Part shown: one piece after another, positions 1 through 13,134 of the stretch
Position numbering within the stretch: position 1 is the first letter of the stretch
Layout: each line of letters starts with the position of its first letter
Assembly: GCA_034008185.1 (NCBI GenBank)
Contig: CM067095.1
Coordinates: 5,130,610-5,194,609, forward strand
Direction of reading: 5' to 3'
DNA: 64,000 nt
Source: Gorsachius magnificus
Taxonomy: Eukaryota > Chordata > Aves > Pelecaniformes > Ardeidae
The notes under the pieces: generated by a model
Told to the model about the DNA's origin: nothing
What the model saw: only the letters and a program-made list of their open reading frames with translations
The model's database searches: none
Position numbers and translations under genes: made by a program

Positions 1-1789
1 TAACGGTAATGTCTAAATGTAAAGGTAAAAATTGGAAATTTAGTGAGTCTTTAGAAACCAAGATTCTAAAAATAATAATTCCTTTGCTTATTAGCTGAAA
101 GCTAAAGTTTGTAGTTCTATTAATAAAGTAGGTTATGCTCAACGTAAAATTATCTGTTACCAAGCCTGCCACTTTTGAAGGAAATGCTTCTTGTAACTCA
201 CTGTTGATGTTCCTTCTGTTTTTACCCTTCTTAAAGCACAGGAGTTAAAGGCCTGGAAAGGGAGGCAGTGTTCAGTCAGGTGGACAGCATTTACATGATA
301 GATACTGTAAATTGAGGCAAACGTGAGACGCAAACACCTGAAAGTGCTTCAGATGATTTATGTGGGTCCAGTAGGTGCTAGGAAATTGTCCTACTAAACA
401 CAGATAAGTAGTAAGAAAGTTCTTACAACTTGCCACCTGCTTTGGGGGTTTTTTCTTCCCTTCCTCCCTCCACTACATAAAGGGTTGGGGATTTTTTCTG
501 GGTGAAAGTGTAGCAAATAGGAAGCACTATAACCCTGGTTTTCCAGGAGGTGATTTATTCATGGGCAAACCCCCCCAAAACTGGCTGAACAGAAGATTTA
601 CCCAGACCTCATTTTGATTTGTAGAGAAAAGCAGTCTCTTGTGGGGAGTTGTGGGAGACATGCTGCCTTGCATGGTCTTTCATAAGAATTGAGATGCATT
701 TTAAATACAAAACATTCCCTCTTTAAAGTATCTTTTCAACTACAGATAAAAGTCAGACCTGCCGGGGTGGATTAGCTTTACCTAGGGTGAGATTCACTCT
801 TCAGCTTAAATACTACTGTTCCTCTCCTTTGGATTTCCTGGGCTTCAAACTGATCTCAGAGGCAGGAGGATTCTGTATAGGTGGCTGGTGATTTATTTTA
901 CCTCCTCTTTAGAGCAAAGTGGTGCCCTGCAAATTTAAATGAATAGGAAGTGCATGGTGAATTGACTGTAACGAGGTGTTTTTCTGCTCTGTAATCTTTC
1001 CTTCATGCCCATGCAATGCAGCCAGACATGCAAGTGGTTTGTAGCAAGTAACTTCCTAGATGGCATAGGGCAGCCAAGTAGATAGTGCGTAAACCTACCA
1101 GTGATTTGTGTCCCCGCTTAAACTGAAATTCTCGGTGTCAAGCCTTTTAGCTGGAGGGTGATTAAAAACAGCTTTATTTTAGTCTCAAGTTACAGTTTCA
1201 GTCTCATAGGACTAAGCACTTCGCCCCCTAAAATGCAGGTGCTATATTTATTGACTTATATTTGAATTAATAACTTTTATTTGTCATATATTGGCTATAT
1301 AAATCGATCAAAAAAGCTAAAAGGACCTGTCCAAAGTCTTTAGGGAGCTTGTTTAATGTCTCACATAAATACTGACTTACAGAAAGGCTTGTCTTCTACA
1401 TTAAAGGATGACTATAAAATAACTAATAAACAGATTTCTAGATTTGTGATCCAGTGGCTAGCTAAAAGAATGTGAGATTTTCTAAGAGCTTGACTTGCTG
1501 CATCACAGGAGCTAGAGATCCCAGTGGATGGTTTACAGGAGAGTGTTTAATGTGTGAGCATGTGCTTGGTGGAGTTGGATACTGAGAGGGTAAAACAGTG
1601 AGAGAATGCAAAAGAAGGATCAGTAGCCCATAAAAATTTAAAAATGGACTAAACTTTTGGGGGCCTGAATTTTACCATGTCCCTTTTAAAATTATTTATC
1701 CTGTGCTTTACAAGAGGTAAAATAGCTAAGCCGTACATAACTCTTGCCCTGAAGAATTGTCCAGTGCTCAATGGATGTAAAGCATGAGA

Positions 1790-1811
1790 GAGAGCCATGA
1801 GAATGGCTCTC
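1790..1811. repeat. Small perfect inverted repeat
   Basis: A 9-bp arm (GAGAGCCAT, 1790-1798) and its exact reverse complement (ATGGCTCTC, 1803-1811) are separated by the four bases GAGA. It would fold as a short tight hairpin on either strand. A stem this short can arise by chance in a window this size, so no function is assigned. Confidence 0.6.
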
Positions 1812-4800
1812 CCTGAAAACGCGAGTTTAGAGGCTCCAGGGTAGTGGTGACACTGACACAGAGGCTACCAATATTTCAAGGTTCAGGATAGAAGAGGAAT
1901 GGAAGAAACCAACCCCTTCTTTGTAGGAAGAGCAGAAGTAGCTTAATAAACAGAACAGCTGCCAAAACAAGATTTGTGATTGTCTCCTGTATGCTTGACT
2001 ACAGGTAAAAGGCAGCTCTGAGATTGTTTCAGAGAACAGTAAGGTGTTTATGTATTTTTAGCTGCCATTTATGGGTCTTCAAGTGTGGTAGAACTGAAGG
2101 GGAAGGAGCTGATATGAAGGGATGTTACAGATGATTTTGAGCAATGTGTAGATGGTTAAGACTGTGGGACAGACACTTAGAGAGGCTGTAAGGAACAAAG
2201 ACTTTTTAGTGGCTTGGGTGTTTTAAAACCTAGTGGGAAAGAAGCAGCTGTGTAGATCTGTTGTAATTGTCTGAATAGAAACTGGCTGTTTGCAATTATT
2301 AGTACCCCTCCATTGTACTCTGCTTGCCAAAGACCTAAAAACCATGTACCTTGGAGCACGTGTCCTTCTGGGAGTTGGGAGCATCAGAGAACGGTTGGAA
2401 GAGAGAAGAGAGTTTTATCTGGAAGCCTGGGCAGAAGGAGGTCAGACTTCTGTTAGTCTCTCTCGATGTGATACAGATGCAATTACTGTCTCTGCTGCAC
2501 TTTTCAAATGGATCCCATCCCTGGGCTGTGTGGCCCAGGGTTGTGCACACTTTGCTTCTCCACTTGTGATTCTGGGAACAGCACTCTTTTTAAAGCTGAA
2601 GGCAGAGATGAACGAATGCTGCTCCAGATGGGAATTGACAAGTTTGAAAACATGTCAGCGTGTGTATATTTTTAATTTCAAAGGCGTCACGCTAGCATTA
2701 GAGAGTTACTTTAATTCTAGAAGCAGCTCTGTAGAACTAGACAAACCCTGAATATCTCTACCGTAGCACAAGTATGTTGGCAAAAACACAAGCCCCTTTT
2801 GGCCACTTAATTTGTCATCAAGGTAAAATATTTTTATTCCCATCTTTTGGTCTGATCAACTGCTTAATGAGGATGTTGTTCTTTGGACTAATTCTGACAT
2901 TATATAATACCAATTGTAGAACACTAAGGAGGAAAAATCTGTTATGGATAGCTATATAATACTGGCTTTTGAAGTTCAGTCCATGGAGTTCAGTGAGGTT
3001 GAAACTGAAGATTATTCTAAATGGATTCTATTAATAGTGATGCTGCTAGGAGACTGAGCCTGAATTCTCTGTACAACAGCTGATGTGTGTTCTGAAATAT
3101 GTTTGGTGTTGGTGCTTGAGATGTAGATTTGGAGGTGGGAAAGATTCTTAATGCAAAGTTTCATCACATGGTGATTATTTTATTTTCTAGTTGGCTCTCC
3201 AAAATGACATTCTCCAGGGCCATTGTTTGTCAGTAGGGATGCTCGAAGGGGATGGGAGGGGGGGTGCCTCCACTTTTGGTGATGGGAGTTAAAATATGGA
3301 ACAATTTACAGCTGCTTCTCACTTGCACTATGCAAAACTGATATGATAAACAGCAAGCTCTGGAGGTCATATCTGGTGTGCCTTGTCTCTTGGCAGAAAG
3401 GCAGTGATTGAGTGCTCACTGACTGTGGGTATTTGAGATGTCTGAGAATTCTTTAAGAATGCCAAAATGTAGATTACAGTGAGGTATCTAAACAAACACC
3501 TGGGTTCAAACTTCCCTCCATTCCTATACCCCACTTGCTGAGCTGTAAACTAAAGTAGAATCTGAGTGCCTGATACCTTCCAACATTACTTCTCTCTTGA
3601 GCATGCATCTTTCTTTGAGAAATAAAAAGGTGAAAATATTTGGTATTGTTAAACAATATCCTAATTCATGGCAAAAAACAAGCTTTATTTTTTTTAGCTG
3701 GTATTCCTAGACAAGTGATCGGCACTGCTTCATCATCGGCTTCACTAAGCATGATTTTTGTTTCTTTGATAGAGCTTGTCAGTGTATCTGTATTATTGCT
3801 TATGTGCCATAAATATTAGAATGACGACCTGGGATAGTAACTGTGCAGTACAAAATGTTTCTAGGCTTAATCAGTGACTCCATCAATCGCTTTCATCTCA
3901 ACAAAAAGAATAGAAATAGCATCTGCTGAAGTGATAAACCGAGGTCCTGCAGCAGCCATCAGTTTGTGAACTCCTTGCACAGTTTCCTTCATGAGGAGGG
4001 CCGTTTCCGGAGAGCGCTGTGCATTGTTTCAGGTGTGTGGAGAGCTGCCGAGGTGCTGGGTTAGTGGCCTCTAGCCATTGACACTGGAGGGCTTTGCCTT
4101 GTCTGCTACAATCTTTTTATTGCCTTCCTGCCCGAGAATAATGAGCTTTTAGTTCTGACGCTTAGTGAGATTAGACCTTATATAAATGGCCCTTACATAA
4201 AATGCAATAGAATGATAAAGTTGCCTAATTAGTAACATACAAAGCAGACTATATAACTGCATAAGAGGTGAAAACTACAGATGTGAATACTTGGGCATGC
4301 TGTGTAGTGTTGTTTTAGAAAGCCTAGTATTGGTTGTATTTTTTCATGTGCTTTATGTATAATGTGAATAAGCCTAAGAAACCTGAAAAATGTTTCTTGA
4401 GCAAGTTCTAATCGCCTGGCTCCGCAGAAGAGATTGAACCAAAGTTCATCTTAAAAGAAGAATGAAACTGGTTTTATATTAGCCTGGGTTTGAAATAGCT
4501 TGCTGGGTTAGGGCATGCTGTGTCCAGTTAGATACCATTTGATGATAAGGACTAGCCTGCCAGAGGCCTAACAGTGAAAAACACTAAATGTTACGGTTAG
4601 AGCTTGGATGCTGCTTCAGTGATTCAGATGTTAGTATTTCCCAACTTCCCAGATATTTGCAAATGTTGAACTCCTAGTTGTTGCTTTTTAAAAGACATTT
4701 ATATTGGGCAACTTCTTATCTGTCTTTACTATTTTCGGTATTCAAACCAAAGATGCCCAGATTGAATCTGAATACTATATAAGGCTATTTACTCTTTTTA

Positions 4801-7166
4801 GACTGCTTCCTAAGGAAATGCCAGGCTTCTGCAATTGCCCTGTCAGCTGAATCACTTCTGAATTCATTGGTCAGCTTTAACCACATTTGAAAAGAGAGCT
4901 AGAAGCCTGGAAAAGCATTGCTCTCTCTGAAGTAGAAGGGTGGCACAAATTAATGTCTCTGCTCAGGAGAAAGCAGCATGCAGGCAGCATTCAGCTGTTG
5001 CACGTCATCTGGCCAGTGAATTGGCCAGCGTGGACCAGGGGTCAGTCTGTATTACAGAGCTTCTGACTGCTGGTGGCATATACTGTCTTCTGCCTGCTGG
5101 AATTACTGTAGAGATGTGTGGGGTTATTGAAAAGAAGGGGTGAATTGGTGAGAGGATAAAGGATGCAAATAGGAAATTAAGCTTCTTCACTTCTGTGCCT
5201 GTGAAGTAATCTGTGGGGTTTGTTTTGTTTTCCCTATTACCCAACTAAATAATTCAGTTTTGTTCTGTGCAATCTAATAGAGCGTGATTATGAAATGAGG
5301 TTGCTAACAGAACCCACTTATTTTCCCTTCTCATGCATGTGGAAAGATTTTTTTTCACTTTTTCATCCACACATAATTTTTGAGTCAGAAGTTGTTTCAC
5401 ACTTCTTTCAACACCAGCTTTTAGGAAACTTGCCTCTGTCCACCCATGAATAGACTAATCTCTACAAGCATGACTGATTATTGGTTTGTTAGCAGTATCT
5501 TTTTCTAGTTTATACAGCTTTACCATAGTATAGGATGTAAAGTATCTTTTCCCTTTAGTGCTTGGCCTTTACTTAGATGTTCTCTTTATATATGAACTAT
5601 ATACACATATATTTCCAAAATAATGTATGGGAAGAGCTGTAAGAAATACCTGACGATGATGTCAAATGGGTCTAAATCACAGAGAGAAGAGACTACCTCA
5701 AACCTGAAACAAATTTCCTCTGAAATACAGCTATCATCCTTGGGTTGTTTTTCTTTGGGGCTCATCTGACTGCTTGCAGTCAAAGAAAACGAAGTGCTGT
5801 GTGATTTGATATTATTGCAGGGAGGAACTTCATGGGTCATCAAATCCAGCCCTATGAAAAAAACCACATTCGACCAAAAGCACAGTTGATAGATGTACCT
5901 GCCCTTCATCTTGTGTCTTGAACTGCTTCAAATTTCTGATAGTTTAGATGTCTCGCTTTGAATGTGAATGGAAGATTTTATTGTTGGTGCTAAATTATGA
6001 TCTTGCTAGCTCTGTCTGCCCTGAGCTTTACCATCAGTGACGCAAGAATGCTAGAATAGGTAAGATGTGATGAATGAGTAGTTCTTACGGTTTTTTTCCT
6101 AAGCATTTGCTGTTGGCCGCTGTCAGCGACAGGAGACTGAGCCTGCTGAACTTGTACTCTGATGTGATGTAAATGTTATTTTCTTAAGAGTTTTGAAAAT
6201 CCTCTCCCTTTGAAGCAGATGAGAGGAAGAAGGGCAGTCCTGCATGACTGGACAGCTGTAATGCGTCCTACATGGGCCAAGGAGGAAGACTGCAATTTCT
6301 AAGCAAAGCATTCATGTTGCCTCCCTTTACCAAAGGACTGATGGTTGCACATTGTTCTTGTCTGCCACACACCACTTACCCTTGTACTTGTTCAGGCAAG
6401 CAGCTTTGGCAAATGTTTTCTTCCTCTATCATACTCTCGTATCAAAGAATATCTGTGGAAGTGAGAGGCTAATCAATCACACACGTATTTTGAATGAGAA
6501 CTGGAAACTGTGCAGAGAAATGGATCAGAGGTTCATAACACACCACCTTTGAAACAAAATGTTTGTTCTTATCTTTAACATCACAAAACAGTCTGTGTCT
6601 TAGCCAGAGATTCCTTTTTTAATTTGAAAGGCATAACTGGGTGTGAAAAAGGCTGGATCAGGACTTATGCATACAAAGTTCAGGACTGTAAACAATTAAA
6701 TCTACCATCTGTCTAATATCTGATTTCTAAGGGGGTCTCTAGATTTCATTTGTGCAAATGTGACCATTCTGAATATCTGAAATTGCAAATAAAGAAGTTA
6801 AGCTTGGTGCTATGAGTAATAATAATGTTTTCACCAGTAAATTGTTTCTGAGTTTACTGTTCTATTGGTTCACTGCCACTCGTCCGTCCTTATATAATTT
6901 GAATTTCTAAAGTTTCCTGACTTTAACATCTATGACTTTAAAAAACTTGATCTTACAAACACTTGTACAGAAATACATACAGGGTCACTTCAGCTTTTGA
7001 CATTACAGCTTTGCAAACAATAAAAAAATTGAAATAATCTTAGTGCATCTGTTTTTAACTGGATGATGAGTCCACTTCTGATTTAATAAGGAAATGGAGG
7101 GAAGCAGTGTTTTGCATGTGAATATCCAGGGTAGATATGGGTGGAATAATCTCTCAGTTAAACAAC

Positions 7167-7186
7167 TTTTTTTTTTTTTTCCCCCC
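7167..7186. repeat. Homopolymer run T14 then C6
   Basis: Fourteen consecutive T are followed directly by six C. This is a low-complexity tract prone to length variation and sequencing error. It could serve as a polypyrimidine tract, but no exon follows. Confidence 0.8.
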
Positions 7187-7662
7187 TTTGTAAACGTTCA
7201 AATTTAGTAGGCTTGAGCCTTAAACTTTTCCATTGCTCCTTAAGGGATCATAGTGGATGGGCTTTGCACAAGGAGCATACTATGATCTCTGATAGTGACA
7301 GGTCTTGAAAGCTTCTGAATAGAATAAATGTCTTTTTGCTCTTCTTAGAGATGGCCTTTTTGCCCTTTTTAGAGTTTGGATCTAATCCAAGAAAAGGCTA
7401 GGAATTAGCTCATCTGCAAACAAAACCTGACGACTTGCGTTGGCTCCTGAATTCTGAATTGAAACTTCATAATAGAAATTTGAGGTCAAGTAGTCTAAAC
7501 ATAAAAGTTGCCTTGCTGTGTTTCTTGAATGAATGCAGGTAATTCTGCTGGTTTTCTTCTGTGTGGATTTTCCTGTTTAATTCTTATTTGTTTTAGTACC
7601 TAATTGTAAGCATACAATCAGTAGAGCAAAATCATAATTAAGATGCTATGGTACAGTAAGCT

Positions 7663-7698
7663 TTCCAAATGCATGTAAAATTCCAAATGCATGTAAAA
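7663..7698. repeat. Perfect 18-bp tandem duplication
   Basis: The 18-bp unit TTCCAAATGCATGTAAAA occurs twice head to tail with no mismatch (7663-7680 and 7681-7698). The following TTTGGAA pairs with the TTCCAAA at the start of the second unit, so that copy also forms an imperfect inverted repeat. Perfect identity suggests a recent duplication in otherwise unique DNA. Each unit contains the palindrome ATGCAT. Confidence 0.85.
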
Positions 7699-8104
7699 TT
7701 TGGAAAATATGTAGCTATTTGACTTCATGTTTAAATGTTCAGTGTGATAAGGGCTTAGGGGAATGACTGCAAGATTATGTAAATATGTACATAATACCAG
7801 ACTAGCTTTTATCCCTTTTTTTTCCTATAATGTTCAGGGGAGATTGTAATATTGATTCAGTGATTCCCAACTGCTAATTTGGGCTAGAAAATGTCAATAT
7901 TAATTTAATTACTTAATGTTTCTCCTGTCCTCATCATCTTAGCCTTGACTGACTTTCTTTTTTTTTTCCACTCTCAACTTTACTAGTAAAGTAACTCAAC
8001 TTAATGTTTACATCATCTCCATACCCTTAGTAGAATGACAGCGGCCTCCATGCCCATAAGTATACCTGAAGGTATTTTCAGGATTGGGCTCAGATGCAAA
8101 AAAG

Positions 8105-8275
8105 TTATAGCTAGAAGGAACCGGTAAGCATCTTGTCTCACCATCTGTAACCCATGGGCATTACCCTTATCCTTGCAGGGAACTCAGTATCTTGTGATTA
8201 AAGCACATTCTTCTGAAAAGCTTATAGTTTTGATCTAATGACACCAAGTGAGGGATTTGATGTCTGACTTCCTCA
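8105..8275. repeat. Possible ancient CR1-type relic
   Basis: The stretch opening with AGCTAGAAGGAACC and a following pyrimidine-rich CATCTTGTCTCACC recalls the 3' region of old sauropsid CR1 copies, where an 'agaagggacc ... catctagtc' pattern is usual. The match is from memory and strongly diverged. No tail or clear ends can be seen. Confidence 0.25.
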
Positions 8276-11200
8276 GTTTTGCTCCAATAACTAGTCGGCC
8301 TCACCACTAAACTTGTATGATATTTTTAATTTGTCTTGCTTAAACTGTGCAGCGGCTTGAGCCTCATTGTGCCTCCTCTGCTACGTAAAGAGTCCTTTAG
8401 GATTTGGTGGTTATAATTATCTCTTCTCAACAGATAGAGTATTTATGATCTCTCACAGAAACTTCTTTTTTAACCCTCAAACTGTTTTCATGGTGGCTTC
8501 TTTTCTGCCACCTTCAATTTTCCAATACAAATTTAAAAATTCAGATACCCAGATTTGAATTGAGTATAGTAGCGGTGCCACAGAACCACTTGCTGACTTC
8601 CTGCTCCCTTGTTTCAGATAGCTGAAGGCTGCGTTAGTAATTTATTTATTTTTTTTAGGCAGTGACAAAGCAAGCTACTCTTGAGTCATCTATCTGCCAG
8701 GATGCCGAAGTTCTTCAAGACTTGTCCTCTATTCTGCAGCTACTGCCTGTGCTCTGTGTGATCAGAGGTGTAGCTCTGCCTCTGGCTTCGCCTACTCTAA
8801 CTGATGTCAACTGAATGTATGCACACTTTTGGCCATCTTTGTCTTTTTTTTATATCACTCTGCCAATCTCTGTGTTAGCAGAACATTTTTTTTCAAGGAA
8901 TTTGTTATATCTAGATTTCAGCTTTTTTATGGATCTGGATGAGCATCTGGCTAGCTCTGATTAATGCAAAACCAAACTAAAGCAATTCCATTCCCCAGTG
9001 ACTTTATTCTGTCAACTACTTTGAGATCTGTCAGTTGGCCAACCCTTAATTCATTTAACATGTGCTTTATTGACACATGAGCCAAATTTGTAGTCGGAAT
9101 ATCATATGATATAAGTCATATGCCCCGAAAATCTTAACTACTCAACTAACTGTACCACCCAAACCAGTGATTTCAAATTCTGAAATAAGGTTTGTTTGAC
9201 TATCAGTATCGTAAACCCCTTGAGATTGCCATTAGTTGCATTCCTGTCCTTTAATAGAAACCTATGCAAATTTTTCAGTTTCAGTCTGCCATTGATCTTA
9301 GACAAACAAGGCTACAGTTGCCAAGGCTGTTCTACTTTAAGTGTTAGCATGAGGTTAGCAGTCATTTCTTCTGGGTACCATGGAGAACTGCATCCAGTTT
9401 ATCCTGCACTGTGAGATTTACATTTAAAAATGAACTCATTACAGGCTGAGTAGCTGTTGATTCTGTTAAAAACTAAACAGACTGGAAAATACGGAGCCGA
9501 TGCAATATGTGTTGTGTGAGGAATGTGTTTCAAATAGATCACAGACTGCTGGCTTCCATCAAGACATTGGTGACTCTCGTAATGCGCTTCTGTCTTCCAA
9601 GTGCTGGTCAGAGGTCAGCATCTCTGGTAAAGACAGTGTTTGTACTTGATGTCATTGTTTATACTCTGATTCACAAGTCTAGTTTCTTCTTGTGTTTTCT
9701 TCTGTGGAAAGAGAGGTTAATAAATGTTTCCAGATAGGACATCACAGCTTAGCTAAAGTTAACATGCATTTCTTAAATCTTTGAACTCCTTGACAAGTGG
9801 AGAGACTGGCCTGGCCTCCTAGTCAAAAATTAAACTGGGGCTACTGCAAATTTCATGTTGATCTCTTGCTTTAGATTCTCAAGTTCAGCAGCTGTTGCAG
9901 CAGCTTCCCAGGACCCAGTATCTTGGGAAGGGGACCTCACTGTTAACGTCACACACTTTGAGCGTTTGGGAGGAGAAGCAGAATTGATTAGATGAGGTGG
10001 CTTTTTCTGCTTGGAAGAGAATACTGAAGGGCTTGCCTCTTTGTAAATTTATAACACTAAATTGTAATTTCAAAAGAAGAATCTGTTACACTGAGGTAAG
10101 GTCTGCATGGAGTTTAAAATCAGGTCTATTTTAATTTTGCATAAATCCATCCTTACTAATCTTAATCTGTTTTTACTAATCTTGCTAGCCTTCAGCAGAA
10201 TTGGAAAAGGCTGTTCTGAAATCAAAACAGTGCAAACTCATGTTGAAATTCACTTCATAAAGCCAGCTGGTATGCATCAACACCCTTTACATGCTTCTGA
10301 TGGAGCTTCTGATAACTTGAATTATCCGTTACTGATGTCTTTGTGAAAGTAGCCATGCTATAAGGGTGAGGAAGAGCCATCTGCTCACAGCAGGATTAAG
10401 CCAATTGATGGCCCATGAGCATGCTGCTGCTTCATGTATCTGCCTCTGTGAGTGATGGGAGAGGCAGTTGCTGTCATATCACTGTAGAGATAGGCGTGTG
10501 GTCCACCACACTTGAAAAAAATTCCTTCAGGATGCCCAAGCTTTTTTTTTCTACACCGGCAGCAAAAGAAACACTTGTTCAGGGTATTTTCACCTACAGC
10601 TTGTACTGCTAGAAAAGATGGAACTAAAATCCATAGTATGCTCAATATTATCTCAAAATTGAACCATGGATTAAATCTCCTTTTGCTTAAGGAGTGTAAT
10701 AAATATTTATTTGGGGGAAATGGGAATGTCAGCAGAACAGATAAATACAAAAAATAGTTTGAGATTTCTTTTTCTTCCTTTTAGTTCCTTTGAGGTTTTC
10801 CTTTAAGGTTTCATTATTAACAATGAAATAGCAAACTTGCTCAAGGGCAGAATTGTTCTCTGAGAATCATAAGTGTGGTTATAAAAACAACTTTTTCCTC
10901 CACGGTATGCCAGATAGCTTAAATTTTAACCCTGTAAAGTAGGATCCATGAATTGGGCCATATGAATTTTTGCTGATAAGGTTTTGAATTAATCCCATTT
11001 TGTACAGACCTGTGCTTGCAGAAGCTTAAGAAAATTCATCACAGTTGCGGATTGTTTTCCAAGTAATATCCTCATGGACTATGAAGCCTATCCTTTTATG
11101 ATAAATGCATAAAGGTTTTGCTTAACTTCATTTTTGAACCACTCCATCTCTAATCTCTGTTGCTCAGTTTTTAAGTAGGCTTTGGCAGTCTGGCTGAACT

Positions 11201-13090
11201 ACAATAGTGCTGACATCGGAATCACCCAGCACGAAGTGGGGGGAGGGATGTTAGAGGAGGTTCACTGTAGACACAGCTTGGATTTTTCCTCCCCTTTGAT
11301 ACAGCTGAAACTCTTCTTGCACAGACAAGCAGTCAGTGTGGATTTTGAATATTTGGGTGGAGGATAATATACAGCAAAGTAATTCAACTGTAATCCCTAA
11401 GGATGGGATAACAAATAACATCCCTGCTGTACAGGCAGCTGGAATTATTTAGAAGGTGTAAAGGGGCTTAATGTTCTGAGGAGCTGTCTTTATAGCGTGC
11501 TTTTGACTAGGCACATCTGTAACTTTGCAAATGAAATCACTTGCAGGCACAGACGCGGCTGCTGGTTTGTTTGCTCTGTTGAGAAGGTGACTAAGCATCT
11601 GCAACCCGCTGGCAGGTGTGCTGAGAGCTGCAGGTGTGGTTTTCAAGGCCGTCTTTGGGAAACAGTAATTTGCTTGCAGCGATCAATGCATTGTCATTCC
11701 TTGTCTTTCCAGAACAATCATTGTTAAGAAGATTATAGCATTAAGTAAATATTTTTCTTTATATCGGTGTTGTTATTTTTTAATCTGACTGGGTAAGGGG
11801 GAACAACAGTAGCTCTAGGAGGAGCTTTAGTAGAGAACTTTCTCTTGTATATTAGGCACACAGCCATTCTGCTCTGTGCGGGTGCAGGCTTATGCTCCAG
11901 GGCTGAAAGAAGGGCAGCAGGGGAACATTTGGGCCAGCATCTTTACTGCCACTTCCAAAATCTGGGCCAAAGCATGAATGGTTTTGAAAATCAACATTTC
12001 CATTTCAGACATGGTTCCTTCTTACTTATTGTAGCAGCAGATATTAAAGTTTGAATTTCTCCAGATTCAACAACTATCAACAACTGCAAAGGGGAAGGAT
12101 CGTGTGAAGAGATACTGATAGATTATTCTTGTGAGTACACCTGAACAGAGAACTATCCAAACATTTTTTGTGTTAACTTATCTGCCTCTGAGGCCATTGT
12201 ATCCAGTTGACAAGCTTTTACTTAAAAATACCCAAACTTAAAACTCACCTATGTAGCTGCATCCAAGCTAATGTTTGTTAGAAGTGACTGTTTGTTGTAA
12301 AGGAGTGTGTTGCCCTGTTCCTTGTTCATAGTTTGGATTTCACAACCTGTGATGTGGTGTTAACCCACGGCAGAAGGGGAGCTGTGGGAGCGTGGGAAGC
12401 TCTACAGTATGTTGGCAGGTAGTGGCTGCAGGCGGGAGCTCAATTTCCAATCCATTCAGAATCACATGGCCCAAACCCACCCCAGGTTTAGTCATATTTC
12501 TTCATGTTTCTGTTTAATTCCTTTCTTTTTGCTGTTATCTAAGTTAATGAATAGAGGCTTATACCCCAAATAGCAATGAAATGAAGTCATATGTAAGTGG
12601 GTGCTGTTAATTTCAGTTATAGTCATTGAAAGGCTTTGGAAAAATTGAAAGGTTTGGGGTTTTTGTTTTGTGGTTTGTTTGTTTTTTTCCTAAGAAGGTA
12701 TAAATGAAAAGTGCATGTTAGAAACAGATGGATGTGTGAATGGTGAGGAGGTAATCTGATCTATAAGTACCAATGGAACTTTGTCTAGTTATGGCTTCAA
12801 GCCAAAAAGTATTAGGTTTAAAAATAATTTTAAATTAAAAAATCCTACTTTAACTTGAAAATACTTTTACTTCTGAACAGAGTATTTCATACTGAATGAC
12901 CAGAGAGAAACTTGTAGCCTCATGAGGCTCTTGATGAGAGCTGCTTTTCAGCTGAGCAGCTCTGTCAGGCATGAAGATCTGAAAGTCGCAGTGTGCTAAG
13001 CCTATACCCTTGTTGCCAAAGTTCTGCAGGCCAAATTATTCCCAGTATGACATCAAAAAAAATTATTCTGTGTTGATTTGTACTTCCTCT

Positions 13091-13134
13091 TACAGTGCTT
13101 TGCTTGCAACTATTACTTCAGCTGTACTAGGTCC
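13091..13134 (-). repeat. Older retroposon relic, downstream part
   Basis: Read on the minus strand this segment begins GGACCTAGTACAGC and immediately follows the CR1 3' tail. It appears to continue the relic at 14126-14205 on the other side of the CR1 element: removing the CR1 brings GGGCTAGATGG next to ACC. From memory, motifs like 'gggctagatggacc' are common near the 3' end of old sauropsid CR1-type repeats. Its outer end cannot be fixed by eye. Confidence 0.45.

Larger units (their letters stand above)
1..13090. other. Non-coding DNA, probable ZDHHC8 intron 1 or upstream DNA
   Basis: No exon, RNA gene or young transposon could be supported here. The sequence is AT-rich and poor in CpG, with frequent stops in all frames. 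The longest open frame, 2290-2751 on the + strand, resembles no family I know and looks like chance. Visible structure is limited to an 18-bp tandem duplication near 7663, a T14/C6 run at 7167-7186, a small hairpin at 1790-1811 and a possible old CR1-like relic near 8105-8275. Assigning this to an intron is inference from the position of ZDHHC8 exons downstream and the absence of any other gene. Confidence 0.5.

Noticed and set aside
2290..2751. 153-codon open frame on the + strand
   Set aside because: No recognisable domain, composition like random translation, and overlapping open frames of similar quality on both strands. Nothing suggests splice sites or a start context.
3960..4060. Locally GC-richer patch as a possible promoter CpG island
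   Set aside because: Only a handful of CpG dinucleotides over about 100 bases, far below an island, and no first exon follows.
5808..5870. Possible CR1 3' piece (GGTCATCAAATCCAGCCC)
   Set aside because: Similarity to the CR1 pattern 'gatcatc.agtccaac' covers under 20 bases and no tail or adjoining CR1 sequence is visible.
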